From positions 1-64,000 of the forward strand of contig NZ_PZYX01000012.1 in NCBI RefSeq assembly GCF_003047285.1: a stretch of DNA of 64,000 bases, in the 5' to 3' direction. The DNA is from Nocardioides allogilvus (GTDB taxonomy: Bacteria; Actinomycetota; Actinomycetes; Propionibacteriales; Nocardioidaceae). The notes below the pieces were generated by a model. That model was not told where the DNA came from. It saw nothing but the letters and a program-made list of their open reading frames with translations, and searched no databases. Positions 44,036-53,190 of the stretch are shown piece after piece (within the stretch, counting starts at the first letter, position 1; every line of letters starts with the position of its first letter). The position numbers and the translations under genes were made by a program.

Positions 44036-44138
44036 AACGCCCAGTTCGCGATCGGCGAGCCGACGCGGTGAGCGAGCGAAACCATACCGCAGCGCACGCG
44101 GGAGTCGTGCATCAGGTCGCCCTCGGCGAGGGCACCGC

Positions 44139-45623
44139 TCAGAGCGGGTCGGGCAGCACGCCGAAGGTGTCGTTGCAGGTCCAGCCCCGACAGCTCAGCA
44201 GCTGCAGCCGGCGCTGCTCCAGCAGCGCCCGGATCGCCGCATAGCCCGGGTCGTCGAACCGGTTGACCAGCTGGTCGGGATCGCGCAGGTCGTCGTAGAG
44301 GAAGCCGTCGGAGCCGTTGACGCCGTAGAGGTAGCGCGAGGTGCGCACGCCGCGGTAGGCCCAGCCGTCGCCACCGTCGTCACCGGTCTGGACCAGCGTC
44401 GTGTCCCGGAAGGGCTGGTCCATGCCCTGCAGGGTCGGGACGAAGGAGACGCCGTCCAGGAGCCAGCCGGGCTGCACCGCTGACAGCGACGTGAAGGTGG
44501 CGGGCAGGTCCACCAGCGTGACGGGCAGGTCGGAGGTGGTGCCGGCACCGACGCCGGGACCTCGGACGAGCAGCGGCACCTGCAGCGTCTCGTCGGTCAG
44601 CACGTTCTTGCCGACGAAGCGGTGCTCGCCGAGGGAGTAGCCGTTGTCGGAGGAGAAGACGATGACGGTGTCGTTGAGCTCGCCGACGCTGCGCAGCGTC
44701 TCGACCAGCGACTCGACCGCGCGGTCGACCGACTGCAGGGCCCGCAGCCGGGCCCGGTGCTCGGTCGTGACGACCCCGGGATCGGCGAGGCGCCGGGAGC
44801 GGAACGTCCGGGGCTGGTCGAGCACGTTGCGCTCGTTGAAGGCGGGGGAGGTCAAGGAGGGCGGCACGGCCCGGTCGAAGCGCCCCTTGTCCCGGGGCGC
44901 CGCCGGCGGCGGCACGGGCTTCCCGCTGTTGTTGAGCCGGTAGTGCGGGGCGAGGTGCCAGGAGTAGACGAGGAAGGGCTGGTCCTCCTCGGCGAACTCG
45001 CGCACCGTGTCGTTGGTGCGCTCGGCGATGACGTCGGTGACATAGCTGTCGCGGTAGGACTGCGGGTCGCCGTCGTTGTCGAACGCGAAGTCGAAGTAGT
45101 CGTAGACCCCAGCGCTCAGCGCGTCCCAGCGGTCCCAGCCCGAGGGGCGGACGTCGCGGGCGGAGTAGCCGTTGAGGAACTTGCCGACGAAGCCGGTCTG
45201 GTAGCCACCCTGCTTGAACCACGAGCTGATCTCGTGCGCGGGGTCCAGGGCCTGGAAGCCGCCGAACGGACCGGCGTTGTGCTGCACGCCGTTGTTCTGG
45301 CCGTACTGCCCCGTGACCAGCTGGGCGCGGGCCGGGCAGCACAGGGGGTGAGGGGAGATCGCGTCGGTGAAGTCCATCCCGCGCTCGGCCAGCAGCTCAC
45401 GGGTGTGCGGCATCCACCGCAGCTCGTCCTCACGCATGTCGTCGGTCATCACGAAGACGATGTTGGGGCGGTCCGGACCGTCGGCGCTCGTGGCGGCAGG
45501 TGACCCGGCGGCGGCCTGTACGGCGCTGGGCAGCGTCGTGGCCTCGTCTGCCAGTGTCACCCCGGAAGCCGCGAGGAGCAGGACGATCAGAGCGGTTGTC
45601 CCGCTGCGTGCCCACACCTGCAT
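44139..45623 (-). CDS. Secreted arylsulfatase-family sulfatase
   Basis: 494 aa. N-terminal signal peptide (about 1-25, hydrophobic TALIVLLLAASGVTL). The formylglycine motif C-x-P-x-R is CCPAR with Cys95 as the residue to be modified, adjacent Cys96 in the x position; metal ligands come from MTDD (61-62) and FSSDNGYSLGEHR. Full-length for the family. It would remove sulfate from an extracellular ester. ATG 45623 has AAGGGA 6 bases upstream. Separate from the steroid operons by a tRNA gene, so a link is speculative. Confidence 0.88.
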   Translation of the reverse strand: MQVWARSGTTALIVLLLAASGVTLADEATTLPSAVQAAAGSPAATSADGPDRPNIVFVMTDDMREDELRWMPHTRELLAERGMDFTDAISPHPLCCPARAQLVTGQYGQNNGVQHNAGPFGGFQALDPAHEISSWFKQGGYQTGFVGKFLNGYSARDVRPSGWDRWDALSAGVYDYFDFAFDNDGDPQSYRDSYVTDVIAERTNDTVREFAEEDQPFLVYSWHLAPHYRLNNSGKPVPPPAAPRDKGRFDRAVPPSLTSPAFNERNVLDQPRTFRSRRLADPGVVTTEHRARLRALQSVDRAVESLVETLRSVGELNDTVIVFSSDNGYSLGEHRFVGKNVLTDETLQVPLLVRGPGVGAGTTSDLPVTLVDLPATFTSLSAVQPGWLLDGVSFVPTLQGMDQPFRDTTLVQTGDDGGDGWAYRGVRTSRYLYGVNGSDGFLYDDLRDPDQLVNRFDDPGYAAIRALLEQRRLQLLSCRGWTCNDTFGVLPDPL

Positions 45624-45731
45624 TGCGTCCCTTGGATATCCCCGACCGAAGGGCACAGCGTAGGGGGTGAGGAGCGCCTGACCCAAAGCGCAGGGAGCGC
45701 CCCGACTGGGGCCTGCTCACCTGTCCTCGCT

Positions 45732-45737
45732 TACGCT
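45732..45737 (+). promoter_or_regulatory. Putative -10 (TACGCT) for a leaderless CNNM mRNA
   Basis: TACGCT ends 6 bases before the GTG at 45743 with no Shine-Dalgarno, the same arrangement as at 7456-7468. Confidence 0.4.
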
Positions 45738-45742
45738 GAAGT

Positions 45743-47092
45743 GTGACCCCGTGGCTACTTCTGCTCGCCTCGCTGGCGCTGATCGCCATCTGTGGGCTCT
45801 TCGTCGCTGCTGAGTTCTCCTTCGTCACCGTCGACCGCGGAAGCGTCGACCGGGCGGCCGCCGCAGGCGATGCGGGAGCAGAGGGCGTGCAGCGCGCGCT
45901 CCGCACCCTGTCGACCCAGCTGTCGGGTGCCCAGGTGGGGATCACGGTCACCAACCTCGCGGTCGGGTTCCTGGCCGAGCCGGCGATCGCGCAGCTCGTC
46001 GACACGCCGCTCGAAGCGGCCGGTGTCCCCGCCGACTGGGTCTCGCCGATCGCGCTCGCCATCGGCCTGACCCTCGGCACCGTGCTCACGATGCTCTTCG
46101 GTGAGATGGTCCCCAAGAACGTCGCCCTTGCCATGCCCCTGGAGACCGCGCGCAACACCCAGCGGTTCATGCGCGGCTTCACGGCGCTGAACAAGGGGCC
46201 TATCCGGGTGCTCAACGGCTCCGCCAACGCACTCGTACGCCGCTTGGGCATCGAGCCCCAGGAGGAGCTCCGCTCGGCGCGCAGCTCCGAGGAGCTGGCC
46301 TCGCTGGTGCAGCGCTCCGCCGACCAGGGCACCCTGGACGCCGAGACGGCCGAGCTGATGGAGCGCAGCGTCGAGTTCGGCACCCGCACCGCCGGCGAGA
46401 TCATGACGCCGCGCGTGCGCACCACCACCGTCGACGAGACCGACCGGGCATCTGCCGTGATCGAGCTGACCCGGCAGACCGGGCTGTCCCGCTTCCCGGT
46501 CCTCGACGCCGAGGACGCCGTCGTCGGCACCGTCCACGTCAAGCACGCCGTCGCGCTGCCGATGCACGAGCGCTCGACCACGCGGGTGCGACACATCATG
46601 GTCAAGCCCACCGTCGTGCCCGACAGCCTGCGGCTCGACCCGCTGCTGTCCCTGCTGCGCGGTGACGGCTTCCAGATGGCGATCGTCCTGGACGAGTACG
46701 GCGGTCACGCCGGCGTCGTCACGCTCGAGGACGTCGTCGAGGAGATCGTCGGCGACATCTCCGACGAGCACGACCGGCTCGGCGCGCGCGCCCGCCAGCG
46801 CCGAGACGGCAGCTGGAGCCTCTCCGGGCTGCTGCGCCCCGACGAGGTCGAGGACGCCACTGGTGTCGAGCTGCCCGACCACGAGGACTACGACACCATC
46901 GGCGGGCTCGTCATGCGCGAGCTCGGGAAGATCCCGACCGCCGGTGACCGGGTCGAGGTCGCCGTACCGGACAGGACCGATCCGGACGAACCCGGCCAAC
47001 ACCTGGCCACCTTGACCGTCGAGCGGATGGACGGCCTGCGGGTCGACCGCATCGAGCTGCGACTGGTGACGGGGGAGGAGTCGCATGGGTGA
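45743..47092 (+). CDS. CNNM/HlyC-CorC family membrane protein
   Basis: 449 aa. An N-terminal CNNM (DUF21) membrane domain (about 1-195; FVAAEFSFVTVDRG, VTNLAVGFLAEPAIA, FGEMVPKNVALA), a CBS pair (about 215-335; MTPRVRTTTV, MVKPTVVPDS) and a C-terminal CorC_HlyC domain. Associated with Mg2+/Co2+ transport or ion tolerance. GTG start. It overlaps by 8 bases the gene for a shorter relative, as is common in actinobacteria. Confidence 0.9.
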   Translation: MTPWLLLLASLALIAICGLFVAAEFSFVTVDRGSVDRAAAAGDAGAEGVQRALRTLSTQLSGAQVGITVTNLAVGFLAEPAIAQLVDTPLEAAGVPADWVSPIALAIGLTLGTVLTMLFGEMVPKNVALAMPLETARNTQRFMRGFTALNKGPIRVLNGSANALVRRLGIEPQEELRSARSSEELASLVQRSADQGTLDAETAELMERSVEFGTRTAGEIMTPRVRTTTVDETDRASAVIELTRQTGLSRFPVLDAEDAVVGTVHVKHAVALPMHERSTTRVRHIMVKPTVVPDSLRLDPLLSLLRGDGFQMAIVLDEYGGHAGVVTLEDVVEEIVGDISDEHDRLGARARQRRDGSWSLSGLLRPDEVEDATGVELPDHEDYDTIGGLVMRELGKIPTAGDRVEVAVPDRTDPDEPGQHLATLTVERMDGLRVDRIELRLVTGEESHG

Positions 47093-48152
47093 CTTCGGGG
47101 GAGTCCTGCTCGCAGTCGTGCTGCTGGCCTTCAACGCGTTCTTCGTGGGCGCCGAGTTCGCGCTGCTGTCCGCACGCCGCAGCCAGATCGAGCCGCGCGC
47201 CCAGGAGGGCTCGCGGTCCGCACGCACTGCGCTGCGGGCCATGGAGCACGTCTCCCTGGTGATGGCCGGCGCGCAGCTCGGCATCACGGTCTGCTCGCTC
47301 GGCCTCGGTGCCGTCGGCGAGCCGGCAGTCGCCCACCTCCTCGAACCCGTCCTGCACGCCCTGCACGTGCCGGACGCCGCGCTGCACCCGGTGTCCTTCG
47401 TGATCGCGATGTCCATCGTGGTCTACCTGCACGTCGTGCTCGGCGAGATGGTGCCCAAGAACATCGCCCTGGCCGGACCTGATCGCGCCGCGCTGGTGCT
47501 CAGCCCGCCGATGATGGTGATCGTGACCCTGCTGCGCCCCTTCATCAGCCTCCTCAACCTCACCGCCAACGGCATCCTGCGGCTGCTCGGGATCGAGCCG
47601 AAGGACGAGGTCAGCTCGAGCTACACCCGCGAGGAAGTGGCAGCGCTGGTGGAGGAGTCGCGCGGCGAGGGGATGATCGCGGCCGACGAGTACGACCGGC
47701 TCTCGGGAGCGCTCGGCTTCACCGAGAAGATGGTCACGGCGGTGCTGATGCCGGTCGAGGGACTCAGCACCGTGCTGACCGGTTCCACGCCGGCCGACGT
47801 CGAGGCGCTCTGCGCGGCGACGGGCTTCAGCCGGTTCCCGGTCACCACCGCCGACGGCACCTTCCAGGGCTACCTCCACATCAAGGACGTGCTCGAGAGC
47901 GACGAGACGCGCCGGCAACGCCCCATCGACGACAAGTGGGTGCGCCCGCTGGCCACGGTGGGGCCCGACGACGTGCTGCACGAAGCGCTGGAGAACCTCC
48001 AGCGTCGCGGTGCCCACATGGCGCGGGTCGTCACGCGGGAGGGGACGGTCCTCGGACTGGTCACGCTGGAGGACGTGCTCGAGGAGCTCGTCGGAGAGAT
48101 CCGCGACGGCTCGCACCACGAGTGGGCCGGAAGCACGGGCGAGGCTGGATAA
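47085..48152 (+). CDS. Second CNNM/CBS-domain membrane protein
   Basis: 355 aa. CNNM membrane domain (about 1-190; VGAEFALLSARRSQIEPRA, GEMVPKNIALAGPDR) and a CBS pair (about 205-335), without the C-terminal CorC_HlyC domain of its neighbour. The two probably work as a pair. Its stop TAA lies inside the proposed -10 (TAAGGT, 48150-48155) of the next gene. Confidence 0.88.
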   Translation: MGDFGGVLLAVVLLAFNAFFVGAEFALLSARRSQIEPRAQEGSRSARTALRAMEHVSLVMAGAQLGITVCSLGLGAVGEPAVAHLLEPVLHALHVPDAALHPVSFVIAMSIVVYLHVVLGEMVPKNIALAGPDRAALVLSPPMMVIVTLLRPFISLLNLTANGILRLLGIEPKDEVSSSYTREEVAALVEESRGEGMIAADEYDRLSGALGFTEKMVTAVLMPVEGLSTVLTGSTPADVEALCAATGFSRFPVTTADGTFQGYLHIKDVLESDETRRQRPIDDKWVRPLATVGPDDVLHEALENLQRRGAHMARVVTREGTVLGLVTLEDVLEELVGEIRDGSHHEWAGSTGEAG

Positions 48153-48195
48153 GGTGAGGTCGCAGCGACACCCACGTCCACAGACGGCAACCCCG

Positions 48196-48831
48196 ATGGC
48201 AGGCGATTCAGTGCAGGAGCAGACCGGACAGACAACCGGGCTCTCGCGCGTGTGGACGATCCCCAACATCCTCAGCATGCTGCGGCTGGCGGGCGTCCCG
48301 CTCTTCCTGTGGCTGGTGCTGGGGCCGGAAGCCGACGGCTGGGCCCTCGCCGTCCTCATGATCTCGGGCGTCACCGACTTCCTCGACGGCTATCTCGCCC
48401 GCCGGCTCGACCAGTTCTCCAGCCTCGGCGAGATCCTCGACCCGGTGGCCGACCGGCTCTACATCCTCGCGGTCGTGATCGGCCTCGCGCTGCGCGACAT
48501 CATCCCGTGGTGGGTGGCGATCATCCTGCCGCTGCGCGACCTGCTCCTGTGGGGACTGGTGCCGCTGCTGCGCACCCGCGGCTACAGCGCCCTGCCGGTG
48601 CACTTCCTGGGCAAGGCCGCCACCTTCAACCTGCTCTACGCCTTCCCGTTGCTGCTGCTGGGGGAGGGCACCGGCGTCCTGCCGACGATGGCGCAGGTCT
48701 TCGGGTGGGCCTTCGCCTTCTGGGGCATCGGCCTCTACTGGTGGGCCGGTGTGCTCTACGCCTGGCAGGTCCGCAAGCTGCTGCGCGTCACCCCGCGCCG
48801 ACCCCGGTCGCCGGCACAGCCCGAGGCCTGA
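48196..48831 (+). CDS. CDP-alcohol phosphatidyltransferase
   Basis: 211 aa membrane enzyme of phospholipid synthesis. The CDP-alcohol motif D64-G-x2-A-R-x8-G-x3-D82-x3-D86 is complete. About five hydrophobic helices. It holds the Rv1822 (PgsA2) position in the conserved Rv1822-Rv1832 order; whether it makes phosphatidylglycerophosphate, cardiolipin or another lipid is not decided by sequence. Confidence 0.88.
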   Translation: MAGDSVQEQTGQTTGLSRVWTIPNILSMLRLAGVPLFLWLVLGPEADGWALAVLMISGVTDFLDGYLARRLDQFSSLGEILDPVADRLYILAVVIGLALRDIIPWWVAIILPLRDLLLWGLVPLLRTRGYSALPVHFLGKAATFNLLYAFPLLLLGEGTGVLPTMAQVFGWAFAFWGIGLYWWAGVLYAWQVRKLLRVTPRRPRSPAQPEA

Positions 48832-48833
48832 TC

Positions 48834-49718
48834 GTGCCCGACCTCACCGAGACACGTGGTCGGCCGGCGCCGCTGCCGCACCACGTCACGACCCCGTTGC
48901 TGACGCTGATCACCGAGCGCTCGCTCGACGAGGACTACGCCCACGTCGCTGCCCGCCGCGCCGTCACCGCCGAGCCGCAGCGTCCGCGGTCGCGGGTGTG
49001 GAGCACGGCGCTGGTCGTGGCCACCTTCGGCGCGCTGGCCACGATCGTGACCGTCCAGACCTCCCGCGACTCGGAGGTGCAGGAGCTCAGCCGCGCTGCG
49101 CTGATCAGGCAGATCGAGTCCGGTCGGGCCGAGGTGGGCGACCTCCAGGCGCAGATCCGCACGCTCACCGACGAGACCCTCGCGCTCGACGACACCAACG
49201 CGGAGCTGGGCGCGGAGGCCGCCACCCTGGCCAGCCGCCGTCAGCGCCTCGAGGTCCGAACCGGCTACGTCCCGGTCCGCGGGCCGGGCGTGCGGATCAA
49301 CATCGACAGCGCGCCCGCCGCCGTCCCCAACGACGAGCTCCGCGACGAGGACCTCGCACTCCTCGTCAACGGGCTGCTGACCGCCGGCGCCGAGGCGATC
49401 GCCGTCGACGGTGAGCGCATCGTCGCCCTGGGCGGCATCCGCAACACCAGCCGTGCCATCCACATCAACGGACGCCCGCTGACCTCGCCCTACGTCGTCG
49501 AAGCCATCGGCGATCCCGGCACCCTGCAGGCGCGCCTGCTCGAGTCCAGCGCCGGACTGGAGTGGTTCACCCGGGTCAGTACCCTCGGATTTTCCTACGT
49601 GCCGCAGAATGTCGATGAGCTCCGGCTGCCCGCCGCAACCCTGCGGCCCCTGCGGCAGGCGCGCGAGCCCTCGACCACCGACGACCGACGCCTCGACGAG
49701 GAAGGAGCCACCCCGTGA
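48834..49718 (+). CDS. DUF881 membrane-anchored protein (Rv1823-like)
   Basis: 294 aa. One membrane helix (about 63-80, ALVVATFGALATIVTV), a predicted coiled coil (about 85-140) and a C-terminal DUF881 domain (GPGVRINI, ALGGIRNTSRAIHINGRPLTSPYVVEAIGDP). Unknown function; always found with DUF1290 and cell-division-linked genes in actinobacteria. GTG start with weak ribosome site. Confidence 0.87.
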   Translation: MPDLTETRGRPAPLPHHVTTPLLTLITERSLDEDYAHVAARRAVTAEPQRPRSRVWSTALVVATFGALATIVTVQTSRDSEVQELSRAALIRQIESGRAEVGDLQAQIRTLTDETLALDDTNAELGAEAATLASRRQRLEVRTGYVPVRGPGVRINIDSAPAAVPNDELRDEDLALLVNGLLTAGAEAIAVDGERIVALGGIRNTSRAIHINGRPLTSPYVVEAIGDPGTLQARLLESSAGLEWFTRVSTLGFSYVPQNVDELRLPAATLRPLRQAREPSTTDDRRLDEEGATP

Positions 49719-50047
49719 TCGCCGCCCTCGGACTGTTGCTCGGCATCCTGGCCGGGCTCGTCTTCGCCCCTGACGTGCCGCTGGTGCTCGAGCCCTATCT
49801 CCCGATCGCGGTCGTCGCTGCCCTGGACGCCGTGTTCGGCGGACTGCGCGCCTTCCTCGACGGCATCTTCGACGACAAGGTGTTCGTCGTCTCGTTCGTC
49901 AGCAACGTCGTGATCGCGGCCGCGATCGTCTTCCTCGGCGACAAGCTCGGGGTCGGTGGACAGCTCACGACCGGTGTCGTGGTGGTGCTCGGGATCCGGA
50001 TCTTCTCCAACGCCGCGGCCATTCGCCGCCACCTGTTCCATGCCTGA
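49715..50047 (+). CDS. Small basic membrane protein, DUF1290 (Rv1824-like)
   Basis: 110 aa with three hydrophobic segments (about 1-20, 25-40, 55-75 and a C-terminal stretch), and PYLPIAVVAALDAVFGGLRAFLDG, characteristic of DUF1290/Sbp. Sits between two DUF881 genes, with GTG start and overlaps on both sides. Confidence 0.88.
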   Translation: MIAALGLLLGILAGLVFAPDVPLVLEPYLPIAVVAALDAVFGGLRAFLDGIFDDKVFVVSFVSNVVIAAAIVFLGDKLGVGGQLTTGVVVVLGIRIFSNAAAIRRHLFHA

Positions 50048-50861
50048 CGAGATCCCCGACGAGCTGCCTGCCGACGACCCGCCGGGCCGCGAGCTGAGGC
50101 CCACTGGCTCGAGCGATCCGCGTCCGGACGACGCGCCGCCCGAGACCGGGCGTGACCGGCTGCTGGCCACGATGCGCCGACCCACCCGCGCCCAGGCGAT
50201 CGTCGGCGTCCTGCTGGCCGTGCTCGGCTTCTCGGCCGTGGTGCAGGTCAACAACAACGAGCAGGACAACACCTACGCCGGCCTGCGCGAGCAGGACCTC
50301 ATCGAGATCCTCGATGCCCTGACCGGCACCGCCGAGCGTGCACGTCGCGAGGTCGACCGGCTCGAGAACACCCGTGACCAGCTCCAGTCCGAGTCGACCA
50401 GTCGCAAGGCTGCGCTCGCGGCCACCGAAGAGCGGGTGGAGACGCTCAACATCATCGCCGGGCTCGTCCCCGTGACCGGTCCGGGCATCCGGATCCGGAT
50501 CGAGGAGGACACCGGCCGGCCCACGCTCACCTCCCTGCTCGACCTGGTCCAGGAGATGCGCACGGCCGACGCCGAGGCGATGGAGTTCAACGACACCCAC
50601 CGGCTGGCCGCGCAGAGCTCGTTCAACACGGTCGTCGGTGGCATCGAGCTCGACGGCAACCTCCTCGAGCCGCCCTACGTCATCGACGTGATCGGCGACC
50701 CGCACGCGCTGCGCAGCGCGATGACCTTCGAGAACGGGCCCATCGAGCAGCTCGAGTTCGACGGCGCGTCAGTGGAGGTCACCGAGCTCGAGTCGCTCGA
50801 CATCGAGAGCATCCGCGATCCGGAGCGCCCCGTGAATGCCGAAGCGGACCCGGGCCAGTAG
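50040..50861 (+). CDS. DUF881 membrane-anchored protein (Rv1825-like)
   Basis: 273 aa. Acidic, proline-rich cytoplasmic tail (about 1-55), one membrane helix (about 56-73, AIVGVLLAVLGFSAVVQV), coiled coil and DUF881 domain (GPGIRIRIEEDTG ... IELDGNLLEPPYVIDVIGDP). Paralogue of the protein at 48834. The stop TAG lies in a TAGCCT -10 candidate for gcvH. Confidence 0.87.
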   Translation: MPDEIPDELPADDPPGRELRPTGSSDPRPDDAPPETGRDRLLATMRRPTRAQAIVGVLLAVLGFSAVVQVNNNEQDNTYAGLREQDLIEILDALTGTAERARREVDRLENTRDQLQSESTSRKAALAATEERVETLNIIAGLVPVTGPGIRIRIEEDTGRPTLTSLLDLVQEMRTADAEAMEFNDTHRLAAQSSFNTVVGGIELDGNLLEPPYVIDVIGDPHALRSAMTFENGPIEQLEFDGASVEVTELESLDIESIRDPERPVNAEADPGQ

Positions 50862-50864
50862 CCT
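50859..50864 (+). promoter_or_regulatory. Putative gcvH -10 (TAGCCT)
   Basis: TAGCCT overlaps the upstream stop codon and would give a leader of about 27 bases with an AAGGAG ribosome site before GTG 50898. No clear -35. Confidence 0.35.
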
Positions 50865-50897
50865 TCCGCACAACCGAGCCGAGGAGAAGGAGTCACC

Positions 50898-51284
50898 GTG
50901 TATCCCGAGGACCTGAAGTACACCAGTGAGCACGAGTGGGTGCGCAGCCCCGGCGAGGCCGAGGGATCGGTTCGGATCGGCATCACGCACTTCGCCCAGG
51001 ACGCGCTCGGCGACATCGTCTATGTCTCGCTCCCTGAGGTCGGGGAGCAGGTCACCGGCGGCGAGACGTGCGGCGAGCTCGAGTCGACCAAGTCCGTCAG
51101 CGACGTCTATGCGCCGCTCACCGGTGAGGTCGTGGCCCGCAACGAGTCGCTCGACGCGACGCCCGAACTCGTGAACACCGACCCGTACGCCGCTGGCTGG
51201 CTGTTCGAGGTCGTCCCGACCGACGCCGGGGCCGTCGACGCCCTGATGGACGCAGCGGCCTACCAGGCCGGCCTCGAAGGCTGA
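50898..51284 (+). CDS. gcvH: Glycine cleavage system H protein
   Basis: 128 aa lipoyl carrier that shuttles the aminomethyl group between GcvP, GcvT and the dihydrolipoamide dehydrogenase. The lipoyl site is Lys65 in GELESTKSVSDVYAP. GTG start with AAGGAG. Fits the Rv1826 position. GcvT is not in the window. Confidence 0.95.
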   Translation: MYPEDLKYTSEHEWVRSPGEAEGSVRIGITHFAQDALGDIVYVSLPEVGEQVTGGETCGELESTKSVSDVYAPLTGEVVARNESLDATPELVNTDPYAAGWLFEVVPTDAGAVDALMDAAAYQAGLEG

Positions 51285-51336
51285 TCGACCTGACTGATCG
51301 CCTCGACGTGCCGCGCCGGGCATGGTGCGGCTGATA

Positions 51337-51342
51337 GGTTCG
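51337..51342 (+). promoter_or_regulatory. Putative garA -10 (TAGGTT)
   Basis: TAGGTT in the 127-base gap between gcvH and garA would give a leader of about 63 bases. Nothing else is seen in the gap. Confidence 0.35.
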
Positions 51343-51411
51343 AATCAGTAGTCAGAGTTGAGTTTCGCGCCAGTGATCCGACCGTGGGGACCTGGCAACC
51401 GAGGAGGTTTC

Positions 51412-51948
51412 ATGCCGTTCTGCACCGCCTGTGGCAAGCAGAACCCGGACGACGCGCGGTTCTGCTCGCAGTGCGGCACGCGCCTGGTGACCGACGACGC
51501 CGACGCGCCCGCCACCGGTGGTCCGGAGGGCGCCGTGCCGGCGACCGACGCCACCGCGACGATCACCTTCGGGGTCACGACGCCGACCGACACCTCGGAC
51601 CGCAAGCTCAGCCCGGTCGACGCCGCAGCCGTCGACGCGCTGCCCGATGGGCACGCCCTGCTGATCGTGCAGCGCGGCCCGAGCGCCGGCAGCCGCTTCC
51701 TGCTCGACGCCGACCTGATCGGTGCGGGACGCCACCCCGACAGCGAGATCTTCCTCGACGACGTGACCGTGTCGCGTCGCCACGCGGAGTTCCGCCGCAA
51801 CGGCAACGCGTTCACCGTCAGTGACGTTGGCAGCCTCAACGGCACCTACGTCAACCGGGACCGCATCGACTCCGTCGAGCTCTCCGACGGTGACGAGGTC
51901 CAGATCGGCAAGTACCGGCTCGTCTTCTTCACCAGCGCCGCAGGCTGA
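51412..51948 (+). CDS. garA: GarA-type FHA protein with N-terminal zinc ribbon
   Basis: 178 aa. An N-terminal zinc ribbon (C4-x2-C7 ... C18-x2-C21), a Thr-rich linker with DATATITF (Thr48, 50, 52) where mycobacterial GarA has its ETTSVF phospho-site, and a C-terminal FHA domain with Arg107, Ser121 and Asn143 (GRHPDS, SRRH, GSLNGTYVNRD). GarA restrains alpha-ketoglutarate and glutamate enzymes until phosphorylated by Pkn kinases. The FHA part is close to GarA; mycobacterial GarA has no zinc ribbon. AGGAGG site before the ATG. Confidence 0.88.
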   Translation: MPFCTACGKQNPDDARFCSQCGTRLVTDDADAPATGGPEGAVPATDATATITFGVTTPTDTSDRKLSPVDAAAVDALPDGHALLIVQRGPSAGSRFLLDADLIGAGRHPDSEIFLDDVTVSRRHAEFRRNGNAFTVSDVGSLNGTYVNRDRIDSVELSDGDEVQIGKYRLVFFTSAAG

Positions 51949-51951
51949 TCG

Positions 51952-52680
51952 ATGGCAGAAGCCGCTGCGTCTCGGGCGCGGATGAACATCGGGCAGGTCC
52001 TCGACCACCTGCGCAGTGACTTCCCGGGTGTGACCATCTCCAAGATCCGGTTCCTCGAGGACCAGGGCCTGATCAAGCCCGAGCGCACCCAGTCGGGCTA
52101 CCGCAAGTTCTGCGGCGAGGACGTCGACCGGCTCCGCTACATCCTGCGGATGCAGCGCGACCACTACCTCCCGCACAAGGTGATCGGCGAGCACCTCGAC
52201 GCGATCGACCGCGGCCTCGAGCCGCCGGCCATCGACGGCGTGGTGCCGACGGTGCCCAAGGTCTCGCTGGCTCCGGACGGTCTCCCGTCGCCGGAGTCCT
52301 TCCGCAGCACCAGCGACGTGCGCCTCTCGCGTCGTGAGCTGATCAAGATCGCCGAGATCTCCGAGGAGCTGCTGGTCCAGCTGGAGCAGTTCGGACTGAT
52401 CTCCCCGCGCGCCGGCACCGGCCACTACGACACCGACGCGCTCGTCGTGGCGCAGACGGCCCGCGAGCTGGCCGACTTCGGCTTCGAGCCGCGCCACCTG
52501 CGCGCGTTCAAGACGGCCGCGGACCGGGAGGTCGGCCTGGTCGAGCAGGTCGTGGCGCCGCTCCAGCGTGGCCGCGACGCCGCCGCGAAGGGGCGCATCG
52601 AGGACGCCGTGAGCGAGATCGCCGCCCTGTCGGTGCGCCTGCACGCCACCTTGGTCAAGTCCGGCCTGCGTCGCTCCTGA
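51952..52680 (+). CDS. ftsR: MerR-family regulator FtsR (Rv1828-like)
   Basis: 242 aa. The MerR winged helix is near the N terminus (NIGQVLDHLRSDFPGVTISKIRFLEDQGLIKPERTQSGYRKFCGEDVDRLRYILRMQRDHYLP), the rest a helical domain. In Corynebacterium the orthologue activates ftsZ. Starts 3 bases after garA; synteny with Rv1827-Rv1828 supports the name. Confidence 0.9.
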   Translation: MAEAAASRARMNIGQVLDHLRSDFPGVTISKIRFLEDQGLIKPERTQSGYRKFCGEDVDRLRYILRMQRDHYLPHKVIGEHLDAIDRGLEPPAIDGVVPTVPKVSLAPDGLPSPESFRSTSDVRLSRRELIKIAEISEELLVQLEQFGLISPRAGTGHYDTDALVVAQTARELADFGFEPRHLRAFKTAADREVGLVEQVVAPLQRGRDAAAKGRIEDAVSEIAALSVRLHATLVKSGLRRS

Positions 52681-52710
52681 CGGCGCCCGAGTGCCCTGAT
52701 CGAGGCGGAG

Positions 52711-52716
52711 TAGGGT
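52711..52716 (+). promoter_or_regulatory. Putative -10 (TAGGGT) for a leaderless DUF151 mRNA
   Basis: TAGGGT ends 7 bases before GTG 52723 and no Shine-Dalgarno is present. Confidence 0.4.
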
Positions 52717-52722
52717 GAACGT

Positions 52723-53190
52723 GTGCGCGAAGTAGACGTCATCGGAGTCCGGGTGGAGATGCCCTCCAACCAGCCCATCGTGTTGTTGCGCGAGGCCGGG
52801 GGAGAGCGCTATCTCCCGATCTGGATCGGCGCGGTCGAGGCCACGGCCATCGCCTTCGCCCAGCAGGGCGTCACCCCGCCAAGGCCGCTGACCCACGACC
52901 TGATGAAGAACGTGCTGGAGGCCACCGGCCAGGAGCTGAGCGAGGTGCGCATCACCGACGTCCGTGACGGGGTGTTCTACGCCGAGCTGGTCTTCGCCAA
53001 CGGCCAGGAGGTCAGTGCGCGACCCTCGGACTCGATCGCGCTGGCGCTGCGCACGGGCACCCGGATCGTGTGTGCCGAGGAGGTCCTCGACGAGGCGGGC
53101 CTGGCCGTGCCGGCCGAGCAGGAGGACGAGGTCGAGGCCTTCCGCGAGTTCCTCGACCACGTCTCACCCGAGGACTTCGAAGCGCAGTGA
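52723..53190 (+). CDS. DUF151 bifunctional-nuclease-type protein (Rv1829-like)
   Basis: 155 aa with the DUF151 pattern LPIWIGAVEATAIAFAQQG, RPLTHDLMKNVLEA and ARPSDSIALALRTGTRIVCAEEVLDEAGL, plus an acidic tail. Plant members have DNase/RNase activity; the bacterial role is unclear. GTG start, leaderless by inference. Confidence 0.88.
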   Translation: MREVDVIGVRVEMPSNQPIVLLREAGGERYLPIWIGAVEATAIAFAQQGVTPPRPLTHDLMKNVLEATGQELSEVRITDVRDGVFYAELVFANGQEVSARPSDSIALALRTGTRIVCAEEVLDEAGLAVPAEQEDEVEAFREFLDHVSPEDFEAQ

